From: Mesorhizobium sp. M1C.F.Ca.ET.210.01.1.1
Lineage (GTDB): Bacteria; Pseudomonadota; Alphaproteobacteria; Rhizobiales; Rhizobiaceae
Direction: 5' to 3'
Assembly: GCF_004791585.1 (NCBI RefSeq)
Contig: NZ_SRUU01000004.1
Coordinates: 62,001 to 126,000 of the forward strand
DNA: 64,000 nucleotides
Below, in pieces: positions 1 to 9,770 of the stretch. The notes beneath the pieces are model-generated. The model was not told where the DNA came from, searched no databases, and saw nothing but the letters and a program-made list of their open reading frames with translations. The number at the start of each line of letters is the position of its first letter. The first letter of the stretch is position 1. Position numbers and translations under genes: made by a program.

Positions 1-106
1 AAGCCCGATCTGCCTGAACGGGCCGATCATCGTGCCAGTGACCATGGCGGCGAGGAATTGAGGTCCGGCGCAACCCTCGCCGCCATCACCACCAGCCGGC
101 AGTGCC
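1..106. other. Window-edge segment, possible truncated gene on the minus strand
   Basis: Nothing can be named here. On the minus strand an open frame runs off the left edge; read from an ATG at 45 it gives MVTGTMIGPFRQIGL, and the residues before it (PQFLAA) also look coding and hydrophobic. It could be the start of a membrane protein lying downstream of the HxlR gene, but only 15 codons are inside the window and no clear ribosome binding site was seen. Confidence 0.2.
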
Positions 107-520
107 TCAGGCTCGGGAAGCGGCGTCGAACGCCCCGCGCGCCTCGCGCACGGCGTCGTGGTTGAGCTCGGCCCATTGGATCAGCATCTGGAGGGGCGCG
201 AACATCGAGCGGCCGAGATCGGTGAGGCTGTATTCGACGCTCGGCGGCTTGGTCGGAAACACTTCGCGATGCACATAGCCGTCGCGCTGCAGATCATAGA
301 GCGTCTGCGTGAGCATCCGCTGCGAGATGTCGGGAACCAGCCGTCGCAATTCACCGAACCGGTAGGGCTTGTCGGCCAGCGCCATGACCAGCAGCGAGCT
401 CCATTTGCCGCTGATGCCCTGAATCACGTCGCGAACCGGGCAATCGGCGAAATTGCCGCCGCCGGTCATGGCCTTGTAGACTTCCAGCTTGGATTTCAGA
501 TTGAAGATCTTGCTGTCCAT
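107..520 (-). CDS. HxlR-family winged-helix transcriptional regulator
   Basis: Small DNA-binding protein of 137 aa. The pattern [19 protein letters not shown] (about residues 27-45) is the HxlR-family signature, followed by the recognition helix region [19 protein letters not shown] and the wing [11 protein letters not shown]. The Cys in FADCPVRD matches the single conserved N-terminal cysteine through which several HxlR proteins (YodB, HypR, QorR) sense electrophiles; that this one is redox-sensing is inference. It is divergent from an NmrA/YtfG-type reductase at 689, the same arrangement as E. coli ytfH/ytfG, so it probably represses that gene and itself. A perfect inverted repeat lies between them at 631-647. 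Confidence 0.9.
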   Translation of the reverse strand: MDSKIFNLKSKLEVYKAMTGGGNFADCPVRDVIQGISGKWSSLLVMALADKPYRFGELRRLVPDISQRMLTQTLYDLQRDGYVHREVFPTKPPSVEYSLTDLGRSMFAPLQMLIQWAELNHDAVREARGAFDAASRA

Positions 521-630
521 GGCGACGTCCGTTGATTGAAGCGGCGACCGGCCCGGTGGTTCCCTGACTGTGCCTACCTCCCGAAAAACTGCCTTCTTTA
601 CGGCCTCGGGTCAATTCCTATTTTAGCGCT

Positions 631-647
631 GGTCTCTTTTTGAGACC
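631..647. promoter_or_regulatory. Candidate HxlR operator (inverted repeat)
   Basis: Perfect inverted repeat GGTCTC-TTTTT-GAGACC in the 168-bp divergent gap between the HxlR gene and the reductase, 41 bp before the reductase ATG. Size and position suit a dimeric winged-helix repressor. Assignment to this regulator is inference from position. Confidence 0.45.
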
Positions 648-688
648 ATAAACAAACCCGCCCTCGGCGCAATTTCAGGAAACCTCCC

Positions 689-1582
689 ATGACCGATACC
701 CTCCTCGTCACCGGCGCTTCCGGCCACCTCGGCCGCGCCGTCGTCAATCACTTGCTCAATGCGCAGAAGGTCGCGCCGGGCAGCATCATCGCCGCCACGC
801 GCAATCCCGAAAGTCTTGCCGATCTGGCGGCTTTGGGCGTCACCGTTCGTGCGGCCGATTTCGACGACCAGGCCTCGCTGGAAAAGGCCTTCAAGGGTGC
901 CGACCGGGTGTTGATCATCTCGACCGGGGAACTCGACCTGAAAAGCGATCGGCGCCTGCGGCAGCATCAGGCGGCGGTGGCAGCGGCGAAGACGGCCGGC
1001 GTCTCGCATCTGCTCTACACCTCGATGCCGAACCCTGAGCCCGGCTCGCCGGTGCTGTTTGCCGGCGACCACTACGGTACCGAACAGGCGATCAAGGCGA
1101 GCGGCATTCCCCACACCATCTTCCGCAACGGCTGGTACCAGGAGAACCTGTTCATGGCGCTGCCGCACGCCATTTCGTCGGGCAAGTGGTACACGTCGTC
1201 CGCCGACGGGCGCGTCGCCCATGGCGCGCGCGACGACATGGCCGCAGCGATCGCTGCCGGCCTCGCTTCCGGCTCGACAGAGAGCCGCATCTACACGCTG
1301 ACCGGTCCGCATGCCTACACGACGGGCGAGATCGCCGCCCTGGTGACCGAAGTCACCGGCAAGGCGCTGGAGGTCATCCAGGTGCCGGACGAGGCGCTGA
1401 CGGAGGGCGTCAAGGCGGCGGGGCTTCCCGAGGACTTTGCCCGCATCGTCGTCTCCTTCGACGCCAACACGCGCTCCGGCCGCATCGCCATGGTGACCGA
1501 TACGGTCGAGACGCTGTCGGGCCGCAAGCCGCGGACGCTCAAGCAGTTCCTCGAAGCGAATAAAGCCGCTTTGCTCGGCTGA
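689..1582 (+). CDS. NmrA/YtfG-like NAD(P)H-dependent (quinone) oxidoreductase
   Basis: Atypical short-chain dehydrogenase of 297 aa. The N-terminus LVTGASGHLGRAVVNHLL holds the Rossmann GxxGxxG nucleotide site at residues 8-14. The body (RNPESL, ADFDD, LLYTSMPNP, FRNGWYQENL) follows the NmrA / quinone oxidoreductase 2 (QorB, YtfG) pattern, which lacks a classical Tyr-Lys SDR pair. Likely reaction: NAD(P)H-dependent reduction of quinones or related electrophiles in the cytosol. Divergence from an HxlR regulator with a conserved Cys supports an electrophile-inducible detoxification role (inference). ATG chosen because the Rossmann fold starts immediately after it. A strong hairpin follows the stop. 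Confidence 0.85.
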   Translation: MTDTLLVTGASGHLGRAVVNHLLNAQKVAPGSIIAATRNPESLADLAALGVTVRAADFDDQASLEKAFKGADRVLIISTGELDLKSDRRLRQHQAAVAAAKTAGVSHLLYTSMPNPEPGSPVLFAGDHYGTEQAIKASGIPHTIFRNGWYQENLFMALPHAISSGKWYTSSADGRVAHGARDDMAAAIAAGLASGSTESRIYTLTGPHAYTTGEIAALVTEVTGKALEVIQVPDEALTEGVKAAGLPEDFARIVVSFDANTRSGRIAMVTDTVETLSGRKPRTLKQFLEANKAALLG

Positions 1583-1587
1583 GATCG

Positions 1588-1618
1588 GCGCGCCCGGCGG
1601 CCGTTCCACCGGGCGCGC
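1588..1618. terminator. Bidirectional GC-rich hairpin between convergent genes
   Basis: A 10-bp perfect stem (GCGCGCCCGG with CCGGGCGCGC) and an 11-nt loop sit 5 bp after the reductase stop and abut the stop of the convergent gene at 1618. The short T-rich stretch on the plus side (TATTTCG) is weak, so it is a terminator by position and stem strength. Confidence 0.6.
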
Positions 1619-2658
1619 TATTTCGCCTTTTTGAGCAATCCGAGCCGAACTAGGCTTTCGCCGGTCGCAGCAAGCGCTTCCTCCCGCGATCGCGGTGCCC
1701 AGCCGAGCATGCGCATGGCCTTGGCGCCCGTCGCGTTCCTGGCCTTGCCCAGTTCCGTCACGATCTGCGCCGCTTGCGCGTCGAACAAACCGACGATCCG
1801 CACCAGCCAGTCCGGCAAAACGCGCGTCGTGATGCGCGACGCCTTGTCGCCCAGCCGGGCTTTCAGCGCCTGCGCGATTCCCAGCATCGTCATGAAATCG
1901 CCGCTGACGGCCAGGAACCGCTCACCCTTGGCGGCCGGATTGGTCATGGCGCGCAGATGCAGGTCCGCCACGTCGCGCGCGTCAACCACGCCGAACACCA
2001 TGCGCGGCAGACCCGGCATCTCGCCGTCCATCAGTCGCCTGATGAAGTCAGTCGAGGTCGAATGGTCCGGTCCCAGGACCGGCCCGAAGATCCCGACCGG
2101 ATTGACCACCGCCAGCTCCAATGCTCCGCCTTCGCGTCCGACGAAGTCCCAGGCAGCCCGCTCCGCCAGCGTCTTCGACTTAACATAGGCGCTCACCTTG
2201 TCCGCCAGATTGCTCCAGTTGTCCTCGGTGAACGGATGGCCTGGAGTTGGCGTCTGACCATAGCCAATGGCGGCAAAGGATGAGGTCAGCACCACCCGTT
2301 CGACGCCCGCATCGCGCGCGGCCCGCAGCACGCGCAGCGCCCCTTCGCGCGCCGGAACGATCAGCTCGTCTTCGTGCTTGGGCACGCCGGGCGGGAACGG
2401 CGAAGCGACGTGAAGGACGTAGCGGCATCCCGCGACCGCTTGCGGCCAGCCGGCGTCGGCCATGAGATCGGCGTAAGCGAACGAGAGCGCATCGCCCGGC
2501 TCGGCGCCGCCGACCTTCAGCATGGCCAGGACATCGGCTTCGCGCCTGGCGGAGCGGACAGTGGTGCGGACCTGATAGCCTGCCTTCAGAAGCGCGAGGA
2601 TGCAGTGAGCGCCAAGGAAGCCGGACCCGCCGGTGACGAGCACCAATTCGCCGCTCAT
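1618..2658 (-). CDS. NAD-dependent epimerase/dehydratase family reductase (dihydroflavonol-4-reductase-like aldehyde reductase)
   Basis: Extended SDR of 346 aa. The Rossmann motif LVTGGSGFLGAHCILALL begins at residue 6. The motif HVASPFPP and the block VLTSSFAAIGYG give the Ser, and YVKSKTLAERAAWDF gives the Tyr-x-x-x-Lys catalytic pair (YVKSK). The PVGIFGPVLGPDHSTS segment is typical of DFR/cinnamoyl-CoA reductase-like proteins, which in bacteria usually reduce aldehydes or ketones with NADPH. The substrate cannot be read from sequence. It stands alone between a convergent reductase and kup. Confidence 0.85.
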   Translation of the reverse strand: MSGELVLVTGGSGFLGAHCILALLKAGYQVRTTVRSARREADVLAMLKVGGAEPGDALSFAYADLMADAGWPQAVAGCRYVLHVASPFPPGVPKHEDELIVPAREGALRVLRAARDAGVERVVLTSSFAAIGYGQTPTPGHPFTEDNWSNLADKVSAYVKSKTLAERAAWDFVGREGGALELAVVNPVGIFGPVLGPDHSTSTDFIRRLMDGEMPGLPRMVFGVVDARDVADLHLRAMTNPAAKGERFLAVSGDFMTMLGIAQALKARLGDKASRITTRVLPDWLVRIVGLFDAQAAQIVTELGKARNATGAKAMRMLGWAPRSREEALAATGESLVRLGLLKKAK

Positions 2659-2694
2659 GCCCGCCTCCCGGTTCCCTCTATATATTGCAGCCGG

Positions 2695-4611
2695 TCAGAT
2701 GGCGACCTGCGTACCGATCTCGACGACGCGCCCCGTGGGGATCTGGAAATACTCTGTCGCATCCGCCGCCGTTTTCGCAAGCCCGATGAACAGCCTGTCC
2801 TGCCAGATTGGCATGCCCGAATTGGGCGAGGCCTTCAGCGACCGCCGCGACAGGAAGAAGGACGTCGTCATGATGTCGAACTTCCAGCCTTGCTTGCGGC
2901 AGATCGCCAGCGCACGCGGAATGTTCGGCTGCTCCATGTAGCCGAAGGTCAGCGTTACCCGCATGAACAGCTCGTTGACCGTCTCCATCTTGACCCGCTC
3001 GCTGTCCGGCACCACCGGCTGGGGTGCCGTCACCACGGAAAGGATGACGTTCTTCTCATGCAGCACTTTGTAGTGCTTCAGGCTGTGCATCAGCGCGGTC
3101 GGCGCGCTCAGCGGATCGCTGGTCAGGAACACCGCGGTGCCCGACACCAGCTGCGGCTTCTTCTTCAGGAGGTTCGCTGCCAGGAAGTCGAGCGGAATCT
3201 CGTTGCGGCGCGTCTTGTCGAAGAGATAACGGCTGCCGCGCACCCAGGTCCACATGCCGAGGATGATGGCAAAGGCGACCGCCAGCGACGCCCAGCCGCC
3301 CTCGAACACCTTGACGATGTTGGAGGCGAAGAAGCCGATATCGATTAGCGCGAACAATGCCGTCAGCGCGGCCGCCGGCCAGATGTTCCACTTCCAGATG
3401 CGCGTCATGACGACGAACAGCAGGGTCGTCGTCACCAGCATGTTGCCGGTAACCGAGATACCGTAGGCGGAGGCCAGCCTGCTGGATTCGCCGAAGCCGA
3501 CGACCAGCAGCATCACCACCAGTGCCAGCAGCATGTTGACGCGCGGCATGTAGACCTGTCCGGACTGTTTTTCCGACGTGTGCAGGATTTCGAGGCGCGG
3601 CAGCATGTTGAGCTGCACCGCCTGCCGCGTCAGCGAATAAGCGCCGGAAATCACAGCCTGGCTGGCGATGACCGTCGCTGCCGTCGCCAATACCACCATG
3701 GGGATCAGCGCCCAGCCCTCGTTCATCTCGAAGAAAGGATGGCCGACCGTGCCACCCTTGGCGAGCACATAGGCGCCCTGCCCGGCATAGTTCAGAAGCA
3801 GGCATGGAAACACGATCGCCAGCCACGCCAGCACGATCGGCTTGCGACCGAAATGGCCGAGATCGGCATAAAGCGCCTCGGCGCCGGTGACGGCCAGGAA
3901 CACCGCGCCGATGGTCACAAAGGAAACGTCCGGCGAGTTGATCAGGAAAGCGACGATATAATGCGGACTGATCGCCCACAGGATTTCGGGGTCGTCGATG
4001 ATGTGCTTGAGCCCGGAGAGGCCAATGGCGAGGAACCATATGGCGGTCACCGGACCGAATACGAGGCCGACGCCGCCCGTGCCAAAGCGCTGCACGGCAA
4101 ACACCAGCGCGAGAATGAGCAGCGTCAGCGGCACAACGTAGGGCTGGAAGGTGGGCGTCACCACATTCATGCCCTCGACCGCGGAAAGGACCGAGATGGC
4201 GGGCGTGATCACCGCATCGCCGAAGAACAGCGAGGCTCCGACGATGCCGATGCCAAGGATGATCGCCGAGCGCGTCGCGAAACTGCCGCGCGCCAGCGCC
4301 ATCAGAGACAGCACGCCGCCTTCGCCGCGGTTGTCGGCGCGCAGCACGAACATGATGTATTTTATGGTGACCGTTATCGTGAGCGACCAGATGATCAGCG
4401 ACAGGACGCCGAGAATATCGGCGCGGTTGGCGACGTCGCCGCCCGACGAGGCATGCAGGGCCTCGCGGAACGCGTAGATCGGGCTGGTCCCGATATCGCC
4501 ATAGACCACGCCGAGCGCGCCCAGCATCAGCACCTTGGTGCTGTGCTGCTCTATTTCCGGAAGCCCCGTTTGGTCTACGGGTTCTGCCTCAGCACCGTTC
4601 GCAAGGGCCAT
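2695..4611 (-). CDS. kup: Low-affinity potassium transporter Kup, first copy
   Basis: Inner-membrane K+ uptake protein of the KUP/HAK/KT family, 638 aa from the ATG giving [14 protein letters not shown] sits 8 nt upstream of it, so it is preferred over the ATG three codons earlier. The family signature [21 protein letters not shown] follows the N-terminal tail, then about 12 hydrophobic segments (for example [20 protein letters not shown]) and a cytoplasmic C-terminal domain after about residue 465 ([18 protein letters not shown]). It is followed on the same strand by a reductase start and preceded by a second kup. The C-terminal about 170 residues are almost identical to that paralog although the membrane domains differ clearly. 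Confidence 0.95.
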   Translation of the reverse strand: MALANGAEAEPVDQTGLPEIEQHSTKVLMLGALGVVYGDIGTSPIYAFREALHASSGGDVANRADILGVLSLIIWSLTITVTIKYIMFVLRADNRGEGGVLSLMALARGSFATRSAIILGIGIVGASLFFGDAVITPAISVLSAVEGMNVVTPTFQPYVVPLTLLILALVFAVQRFGTGGVGLVFGPVTAIWFLAIGLSGLKHIIDDPEILWAISPHYIVAFLINSPDVSFVTIGAVFLAVTGAEALYADLGHFGRKPIVLAWLAIVFPCLLLNYAGQGAYVLAKGGTVGHPFFEMNEGWALIPMVVLATAATVIASQAVISGAYSLTRQAVQLNMLPRLEILHTSEKQSGQVYMPRVNMLLALVVMLLVVGFGESSRLASAYGISVTGNMLVTTTLLFVVMTRIWKWNIWPAAALTALFALIDIGFFASNIVKVFEGGWASLAVAFAIILGMWTWVRGSRYLFDKTRRNEIPLDFLAANLLKKKPQLVSGTAVFLTSDPLSAPTALMHSLKHYKVLHEKNVILSVVTAPQPVVPDSERVKMETVNELFMRVTLTFGYMEQPNIPRALAICRKQGWKFDIMTTSFFLSRRSLKASPNSGMPIWQDRLFIGLAKTAADATEYFQIPTGRVVEIGTQVAI

Positions 4612-4758
4612 GGACGACACTCCGATAAAATGCGCGGTGCTCTACGCTTGCTGCAGTGCAATATCAAGTGCCCTGGCGTTAGGGCTCCCATGCCGCCGGC
4701 GCAGAGCTCCCCTGCACCGATCCATTGAATCTATTGCGGAAGGCATCGCCTGGAAGGG

Positions 4759-6672
4759 TCAGATCGCGACCTGCGTGCCGATTTCGACCACGCGCCCGGT
4801 CGGGATCTGGAAGTACTCCGTCGCATCCGCCGCGGTGCGCGCGAGGCCGATGAACAGCCGGTCCTGCCAGACCGGCATGCCGGAATTGGGCGAGGCTTTC
4901 AGCGAACGCCGCGACAGGAAGAAGGATGTCGTCATGATGTCGAACTTCCAGCCTTGTTTGCGGCAGATGGCCAAGGCGCGAGGGATGTTCGGCTGTTCCA
5001 TGTAGCCGAAGGTCAGCGATACCCGCATGAACAGCTCGTTGACCGTCTCCATCTTGACCCGCTCGCTGTCCGGCACCACCGGCTGCGGCGCCGTCACCAC
5101 CGACAGGATGACGTTCTTCTCATGCAGAACCTTATAGTGCTTGAGACTGTGCATCAGCGCGGTCGGGGCGCTCAGCGGATCGCTGGTCAGGAACACTGCG
5201 GTGCCGGACACGAGCTGAGGTTTCTTTTTCAGCAAGTTGCCCGCCAGGAAGTCGAGCGGGATCTCGTTGCGGCGGGTCTTGTCGAACAGATAGCGGCTGC
5301 CACGGATCCAGGTCCACATGATGAGCCCCATGATCGAGGCCACCGTGATCGACACCCAGCCGCCTTCGACGATCTTGACCACATTGGCCGAGAAGAAGCC
5401 GAGGTCGATCACCCCGAAGAGCAGCGCCAGCGCCGCGGCAACCGCCAGCTGCCATTTCCAGAGCCAGCGCATCACCACGAACAAAAGGACCGTCGTCATC
5501 AACATCTCGCCGGTCACCGAGATGCCGTAGGCGGAGGCCAGCGCACTCGAGCTGCCGAAGCCGACGACCAGCAGCATCACGCCGAGCGCGACCAGCAGAT
5601 TGACCCTGGGCATATAGATCTGGCCGCTTTGCATTTCGGAGGTGTGCTGCACCTCGATGCGGGGCAGAAGGTTGAGCTGCACCGCCTGCCTGGTCAGCGA
5701 GAAGGCGCCGGAAATGACCGCCTGGCTGGCGATGACGGTGGCCGCCGTCGCCAGGCCGACCATCGGCATCAGCGCCCATGCCGGCAACATCTGGAAGAAC
5801 GGGTTCGTCGGCTTGCCGCCATGCGACAGTACAAAGGCGCCCTGCCCGAAATAATTGAGCAGAAGGCATGGGAAAACGATGGAAAACCAGGCCAGAACGA
5901 TCGGTTTGCGGCCGAAATGGCCAAGATCGACATAGAGCGCCTCGGCACCGGTGACCGCCAAGAACACCGCGCCGACGGTGACGAAGGCGCCTGTCGGCGT
6001 GGTAGCCAGGTAATAGACGGCGTAATAGGGATTGATCGCCAGCAGGACGGACCAATCGTCCACGATGTGGTAGAGCCCGGCAGCGCCGATCGCCACGAAC
6101 CATGTCGCCGTAATGGGTCCAAACACGGCCGCCACCTTCCCCGTACCGAAACGCTGCACGGCGAAAAGCACCGCCAGGATGACAAGCGTGATCGGAACGA
6201 CATAGGCATCGAGCGCCGGCGTGACGACTTCCAGGCCTTCAACCGCCGAAAGCACCGAGATCGCTGGCGTGATGATCGAATCGCCGAAGAACAGGGCCGC
6301 GCCGCAAAGACCGATCACAAGGATGAGGCCGGAGCCCTGCGGATAGGCGCTGCGCGCCAGTGACATCAGCGACAGCGTGCCGCCCTCGCCCTTGTTGTCG
6401 GCCCTCAGCACGAAGGCGACATATTTGATCGTGACGATGATGGTGAGCGCCCAGACGATCAGCGACAGCACGCCAAGCACATCGTGGCGGGCAACCGAGC
6501 TTGACGAGGCGTGCAGCGCCTCGCGAAAGGCATAGATCGGACTTGTGCCGATATCGCCATAGACGACGCCGAGCGCGCCAAGCATGAGCACCTTGGTGCT
6601 GTGCTGCCGTTCGGCTTCGCCATGGCTCGAACGTTCGAGGGATTCTGATTCGCCGGCGTTGGCTAGCACCAT
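4759..6672 (-). CDS. kup: Low-affinity potassium transporter Kup, second copy
   Basis: Second KUP-family K+ transporter, 637 aa from the ATG that gives [10 protein letters not shown]; this aligns with [10 protein letters not shown] of the neighbouring copy, so the 21-codon longer frame is not used. It carries the same signature [19 protein letters not shown], about 12 membrane segments and the same C-terminal cytoplasmic domain ending [12 protein letters not shown]. The two genes are in tandem, same strand, 147 bp apart, which indicates an old duplication. Tandem or multiple kup copies are frequent in rhizobia. Whether the copies differ in affinity or expression cannot be read. Confidence 0.95.
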   Translation of the reverse strand: MVLANAGESESLERSSHGEAERQHSTKVLMLGALGVVYGDIGTSPIYAFREALHASSSSVARHDVLGVLSLIVWALTIIVTIKYVAFVLRADNKGEGGTLSLMSLARSAYPQGSGLILVIGLCGAALFFGDSIITPAISVLSAVEGLEVVTPALDAYVVPITLVILAVLFAVQRFGTGKVAAVFGPITATWFVAIGAAGLYHIVDDWSVLLAINPYYAVYYLATTPTGAFVTVGAVFLAVTGAEALYVDLGHFGRKPIVLAWFSIVFPCLLLNYFGQGAFVLSHGGKPTNPFFQMLPAWALMPMVGLATAATVIASQAVISGAFSLTRQAVQLNLLPRIEVQHTSEMQSGQIYMPRVNLLVALGVMLLVVGFGSSSALASAYGISVTGEMLMTTVLLFVVMRWLWKWQLAVAAALALLFGVIDLGFFSANVVKIVEGGWVSITVASIMGLIMWTWIRGSRYLFDKTRRNEIPLDFLAGNLLKKKPQLVSGTAVFLTSDPLSAPTALMHSLKHYKVLHEKNVILSVVTAPQPVVPDSERVKMETVNELFMRVSLTFGYMEQPNIPRALAICRKQGWKFDIMTTSFFLSRRSLKASPNSGMPVWQDRLFIGLARTAADATEYFQIPTGRVVEIGTQVAI

Positions 6673-6764
6673 GAACCCCACTTTGTTCGATTCGCGACGC
6701 CCGATCGCCGCCGCAACGCGAGGGAGCCGCGACAAGCGTTGGAACTACGCAAGGCTTCCTCGCC

Positions 6765-7505
6765 CTACCATCCACAGGCCTTCAAGAACCGTCCCACCGT
6801 GCCGGCCATGCCATACTCCAGCGCATCGGCTGTCAACCCATGTCCGATCGATACTTCGGCTAGTGCCGGGATACGCTTGGCGAGCGCCGGCAGGTTGTTC
6901 ACGGTCAGATCGTGGCCGGCATTGACCTGAAGCCCGGCCGCGAATGCGGCATCTGCAGTTTTTCCCAGTCTTTCCAATTCCTTCGCCGCTTTGGCGGAAT
7001 CGGAGTGGAAGCTGCCGTAGGGGCCGGTATAGAGCTCGATGCGATCGGCGCCGGTATCGCGCGCCGCATTCACGCCGGCCGGATCTGCATCGGAAAACAG
7101 CGACACGCGAAAGCCGCCCTTCTTCAGCCGTTTGACGATCGGTGTCAGGAACACGGCCTGGGCGGCGAAGTTCCAGCCATGGTCCGATGTTGCTTGCGCC
7201 GGGTCGTCGGGCACCAGCGTCACCTGTTCCGGCTGGGTTTTCTCGACAAGCGCCAGGAAATCCTCATTCGGGTAGCCTTCGATGTTGAATTCCGCCTCGG
7301 GGAACTCGTCGTCGATCAGCGCCCTGATCTCCGGCAGGTCGGAATGTCTCGTATGCCGCTCATCAGGGCGCGGATGGACCGTCAATCCATGCGCGCCGGC
7401 GGCAAGGGCGACGCGACCGAGCCCCGTGACGCTCGGCCATGGCAGGTCGCGGCGGTTGCGCAGCATGGCGATGGCGTTGAGGTTGACCGAAAGCTTTGCA
7501 GGCAT
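6765..7505 (-). CDS. pdxJ: Pyridoxine 5'-phosphate synthase PdxJ
   Basis: Final ring-closing step of DXP-dependent vitamin B6 synthesis: condenses 1-amino-acetone-3-phosphate and 1-deoxyxylulose 5-phosphate to pyridoxine 5'-phosphate. 246 aa from the ATG giving [17 protein letters not shown], the usual PdxJ N-terminus; the frame extends 44 codons further upstream but that part is not PdxJ-like and overlaps a repeat element. Visible family motifs: [57 protein letters not shown] and [19 protein letters not shown]-barrel of normal length. It sits upstream of kup on the same strand with no obvious functional partner. Confidence 0.95.
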   Translation of the reverse strand: MPAKLSVNLNAIAMLRNRRDLPWPSVTGLGRVALAAGAHGLTVHPRPDERHTRHSDLPEIRALIDDEFPEAEFNIEGYPNEDFLALVEKTQPEQVTLVPDDPAQATSDHGWNFAAQAVFLTPIVKRLKKGGFRVSLFSDADPAGVNAARDTGADRIELYTGPYGSFHSDSAKAAKELERLGKTADAAFAAGLQVNAGHDLTVNNLPALAKRIPALAEVSIGHGLTADALEYGMAGTVGRFLKACGW

Positions 7506-7521
7506 GATCCAGCGTCCAGTT

Positions 7522-7578
7522 GAAGCAATCCCAGGAAAGCGCGCAGCGGTTTTCCGTCCGGAATTGCGTAAGAACAAA
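7522..7578. repeat. Rhizobial-type intergenic repeat, copy 1
   Basis: The segment reads GAAGCAATCCCAGGAAAG, then CAGCGGTTTTCCGTCCGG and AATTGCG. A closely similar element lies at 53976-54032, sharing the block GCGGTTTTCCGTCCGGAATT. The ends are inverted (CAATCCC/GGAATTG). It lies just upstream of pdxJ between divergent genes. Confidence 0.7.
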
Positions 7579-7712
7579 TATCCAGAGCGGCTCGGCGGTT
7601 CCGTCAAACGCTGAACAACTCTGCCGTCGGCGGGCATCTATAGCGCCTTTGCAGGGAACAGACAGAGGGTTTCCGGTGTTCCAGAGGACCAAGTGACGGC
7701 CAACGCAAGGGT

Positions 7713-8156
7713 TTGCCAGTGAATTTCCTCGAAGCCGTGCCGGCGATACGCCGCATCGACACCAATCGCGACGCGCTTTTCGCCATTGACGTGGTTGGGG
7801 ATGTTTCTCCAGCCGACGCCGAAAATCTGTTCGGCTTGCTCCAAGCAGCCTATGCCCTGCACCCGAGGATCGACGTGCTGGTGAGACTGACCGACGAGGA
7901 GAGCGTCGATTGGGCCAACATTTCGGAAAATACGATCCGGCAAGGCGTGGCCGGCGCGCTGGAGCATGTGGTCCGCTGCGCGGCTATCGGGGAACCGCGC
8001 TGGGCATCTCTTGTCGGGGGTTTCTTTCCGAAGGCTTTGCCGTTCGAATTCCTGCATTTCGGCAGTGGCGACGAAGCCGCAGCCTGGCAATGGCTCGGTG
8101 CGAGGCCGGCAAGCGAAACTAGCGCACGATCGTCAGCCGCTCGGCGGCGCGAGTGA
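7713..8156 (+). CDS. SpoIIAA-like (STAS/SEC14-type) protein
   Basis: Predicted soluble protein of 147 aa beginning at a TTG (MPVNFLEAVPAIRRIDTN). The pattern FAIDVVGDVSPADAENLF, then LHPRIDVLVRLTD and a late FGSGDEAAAWQWL resembles the small SpoIIAA-like proteins (STAS/SEC14 superfamily), whose function is mostly unknown. A GTG two codons later (VNFLEAVP) is an alternative start. Its last 38 bases overlap the 3' end of the convergent helicase gene. No partner or regulator could be identified. Confidence 0.6.
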   Translation: MPVNFLEAVPAIRRIDTNRDALFAIDVVGDVSPADAENLFGLLQAAYALHPRIDVLVRLTDEESVDWANISENTIRQGVAGALEHVVRCAAIGEPRWASLVGGFFPKALPFEFLHFGSGDEAAAWQWLGARPASETSARSSAARRRE

Positions 8157-9246
8157 TGGCGGTATAGAGCCAGCGCTGCCTGGTCTCCTTGAACGCCCAG
8201 CTCTCGTCGAACAGTACGACATCGTTCCACTGCGAGCCCTGGGCCTTGTGCACGGTCAGCGCATAGCCATAGTCGAAATCGTCGAAGCGTTTCTTCTGCT
8301 GCCAGGGGATCTCGGCGTCAGGATCCTCGAAGGCCGCCTTCAAGAGCTTGATCTTGGCGACGCCGCGGTCGGGATCGTCCTCTTCCGGCGAGACCAGCAG
8401 GTTGATGCCGGGCTTCACCGTCTCGCGCGACGAGGTCATCACCTTCCACAGTGAGCCGTTGAGCAGCCCCTTGGCCGGATCGTTGCGCAGGCACACCAGC
8501 TTGTCGCCGGCCTGCGGATAGTCGGCATTGAAACCCTTCAGCTCGCGCAGCCGCTGGTTATAGCGGCGCCGCGTGCGGTTGGTGCCGACCAGCACCTGGT
8601 CCGCCTTCAGCACGAGCTCCTGGTTGACGCCTTCCCTGCCGATCACCTGCGCCATGCCGTAGTCGCCATGCATGAACTCACGGCCCTCGCGCACGTCGAG
8701 CGCCAGCCGGATGATCGGATTGTCGCGCGCCTGGCGATGGATTTCGGTGAGCAGCACGTCCGGCTCGTGCTCGGTGAAGAAGCCGCCGCCCGAGATCGGC
8801 GGCAGCTGCGCCGGATCGCCAAGCACCAGGATCGGCGTCCCAAAACTCATCAGGTCGCGGCCGAGCTGCTCGTCGACCATCGAGCATTCGTCGATGACGA
8901 CCAGCTTGGCGCGCGCGATCGGGCTTTGCCGGTTGAGCGCAAAGGTCGGGGAGATCGAGGTCTTGCCGGTCACCTCGTCCTCGACCGATTCCTCGCCCCT
9001 CGGCCGGTAGATCAGCGAGTGGATGGTGCGGGCGTTGATCGCTCCCTTGGAGCGCAGCACCTGGGCCGCCTTGCCGGTGAAGGCGGCGAACTGCACCTGC
9101 CCGTCGACATGCTCGGCGAAATAGCGCGCCAGCGTCGTCTTGCCGGTGCCGGCATAGCCGAACAGGCGGAAGACCTGCGGCCGGCCATCCTTCAGCCAGC
9201 GGCCGACCGCCTTCAAGGCCTCGTCCTGTTGGGGAGAGAATTCCAT
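8119..9246 (-). CDS. RecD/PIF1-type superfamily 1B ATP-dependent DNA helicase
   Basis: ATP-dependent helicase-like protein, 375 aa from the ATG giving MEFSPQQDEALKAV, the usual beginning of this family; 31 upstream codons are disregarded. Walker A GYAGTGKTTLAR is at residues 30-41, the Walker B/DEAD-like motif VIDECSMVD follows, then GDPAQLPPISGGGFF (motif III) and the C-terminal UvrD_C_2 motif ALTVHKAQGSQW with YTAITRAAERL. It is a short single-subunit form without RecB/RecC neighbours. Such proteins are common in alphaproteobacteria, often annotated as exodeoxyribonuclease V-like; the actual role (repair or replication) is not known. Confidence 0.9.
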   Translation of the reverse strand: MEFSPQQDEALKAVGRWLKDGRPQVFRLFGYAGTGKTTLARYFAEHVDGQVQFAAFTGKAAQVLRSKGAINARTIHSLIYRPRGEESVEDEVTGKTSISPTFALNRQSPIARAKLVVIDECSMVDEQLGRDLMSFGTPILVLGDPAQLPPISGGGFFTEHEPDVLLTEIHRQARDNPIIRLALDVREGREFMHGDYGMAQVIGREGVNQELVLKADQVLVGTNRTRRRYNQRLRELKGFNADYPQAGDKLVCLRNDPAKGLLNGSLWKVMTSSRETVKPGINLLVSPEEDDPDRGVAKIKLLKAAFEDPDAEIPWQQKKRFDDFDYGYALTVHKAQGSQWNDVVLFDESWAFKETRQRWLYTAITRAAERLTIVR

Positions 9247-9401
9247 CAGCGCGACAGACCGGATTCGCAAGCGAAATACAAGATTGGCCGTCCCATCACC
9301 GGCGTCGCCGGTGGCGATCTCAGTTGCTGCAGGCACCACAGGCTTGGCACGCTATCAGGCGTAAACAAGAACATAAAGGGAACAAATCTGTTTGAACCAG
9401 G

Positions 9402-9770
9402 CTATGTGCCAGGTCCTGGATCGTTCTCCAGCAGGATCGGCTTGCCGTGCGGCGTGGCGTGTGCAGCGCGCTCCCAGGCGGACGCGAGCGCGTCGACCTC
9501 GCCTTTGCCGGCAACACCCTTTGTCGACAGCAGCTTCTCCAGCGCCGCCAGCCAATGTTCGTAATAGTCATGCCCGTCGCTCGCGGCGCCGGACTGCTTC
9601 ACCTCGGCGGACAAAGCCTCCGCCCACTCGCTCCACGAGAACAGGCCCTGGTCGTGCAGCGCAACGGTCATGGCGAAGGCTTCCGCCTGCCATGGTTCGG
9701 CGAAGACCGGGTCGTCCAAACTTGCCGGGAACTCGCTGTCAGGCCGGCTCAAGATAGCTCTCCCAGGCAT
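9402..9770 (-). CDS. Nitrile hydratase activator/accessory protein
   Basis: Small protein required for cobalt insertion in Co-type nitrile hydratases (P14K/NhlE family), 122 aa from the ATG at 9770 or 116 aa from a TTG at 9752. The pattern FAEPWQAEAFAMTVALHDQGLFSWSEWAEALS is written here only in part: EPWQAEAFAMTVALHDQG is the hallmark of the family and also resembles the N-terminal part of the beta subunit. Then DYYEHWLAALEKLL follows. It overlaps the end of the beta gene (stop at 9739) in another frame, which implies translational coupling. Known P14K homologs are about 140 aa, so this is a slightly short version. Confidence 0.9.
   Translation of the reverse strand: MPGRAILSRPDSEFPASLDDPVFAEPWQAEAFAMTVALHDQGLFSWSEWAEALSAEVKQSGAASDGHDYYEHWLAALEKLLSTKGVAGKGEVDALASAWERAAHATPHGKPILLENDPGPGT

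Noticed and set aside
2695..6672. Recent gene conversion between the two kup genes
   Set aside because: DNA of the shared C-terminal part differs at many third positions, so it is not recent; constraint or older exchange fits better.
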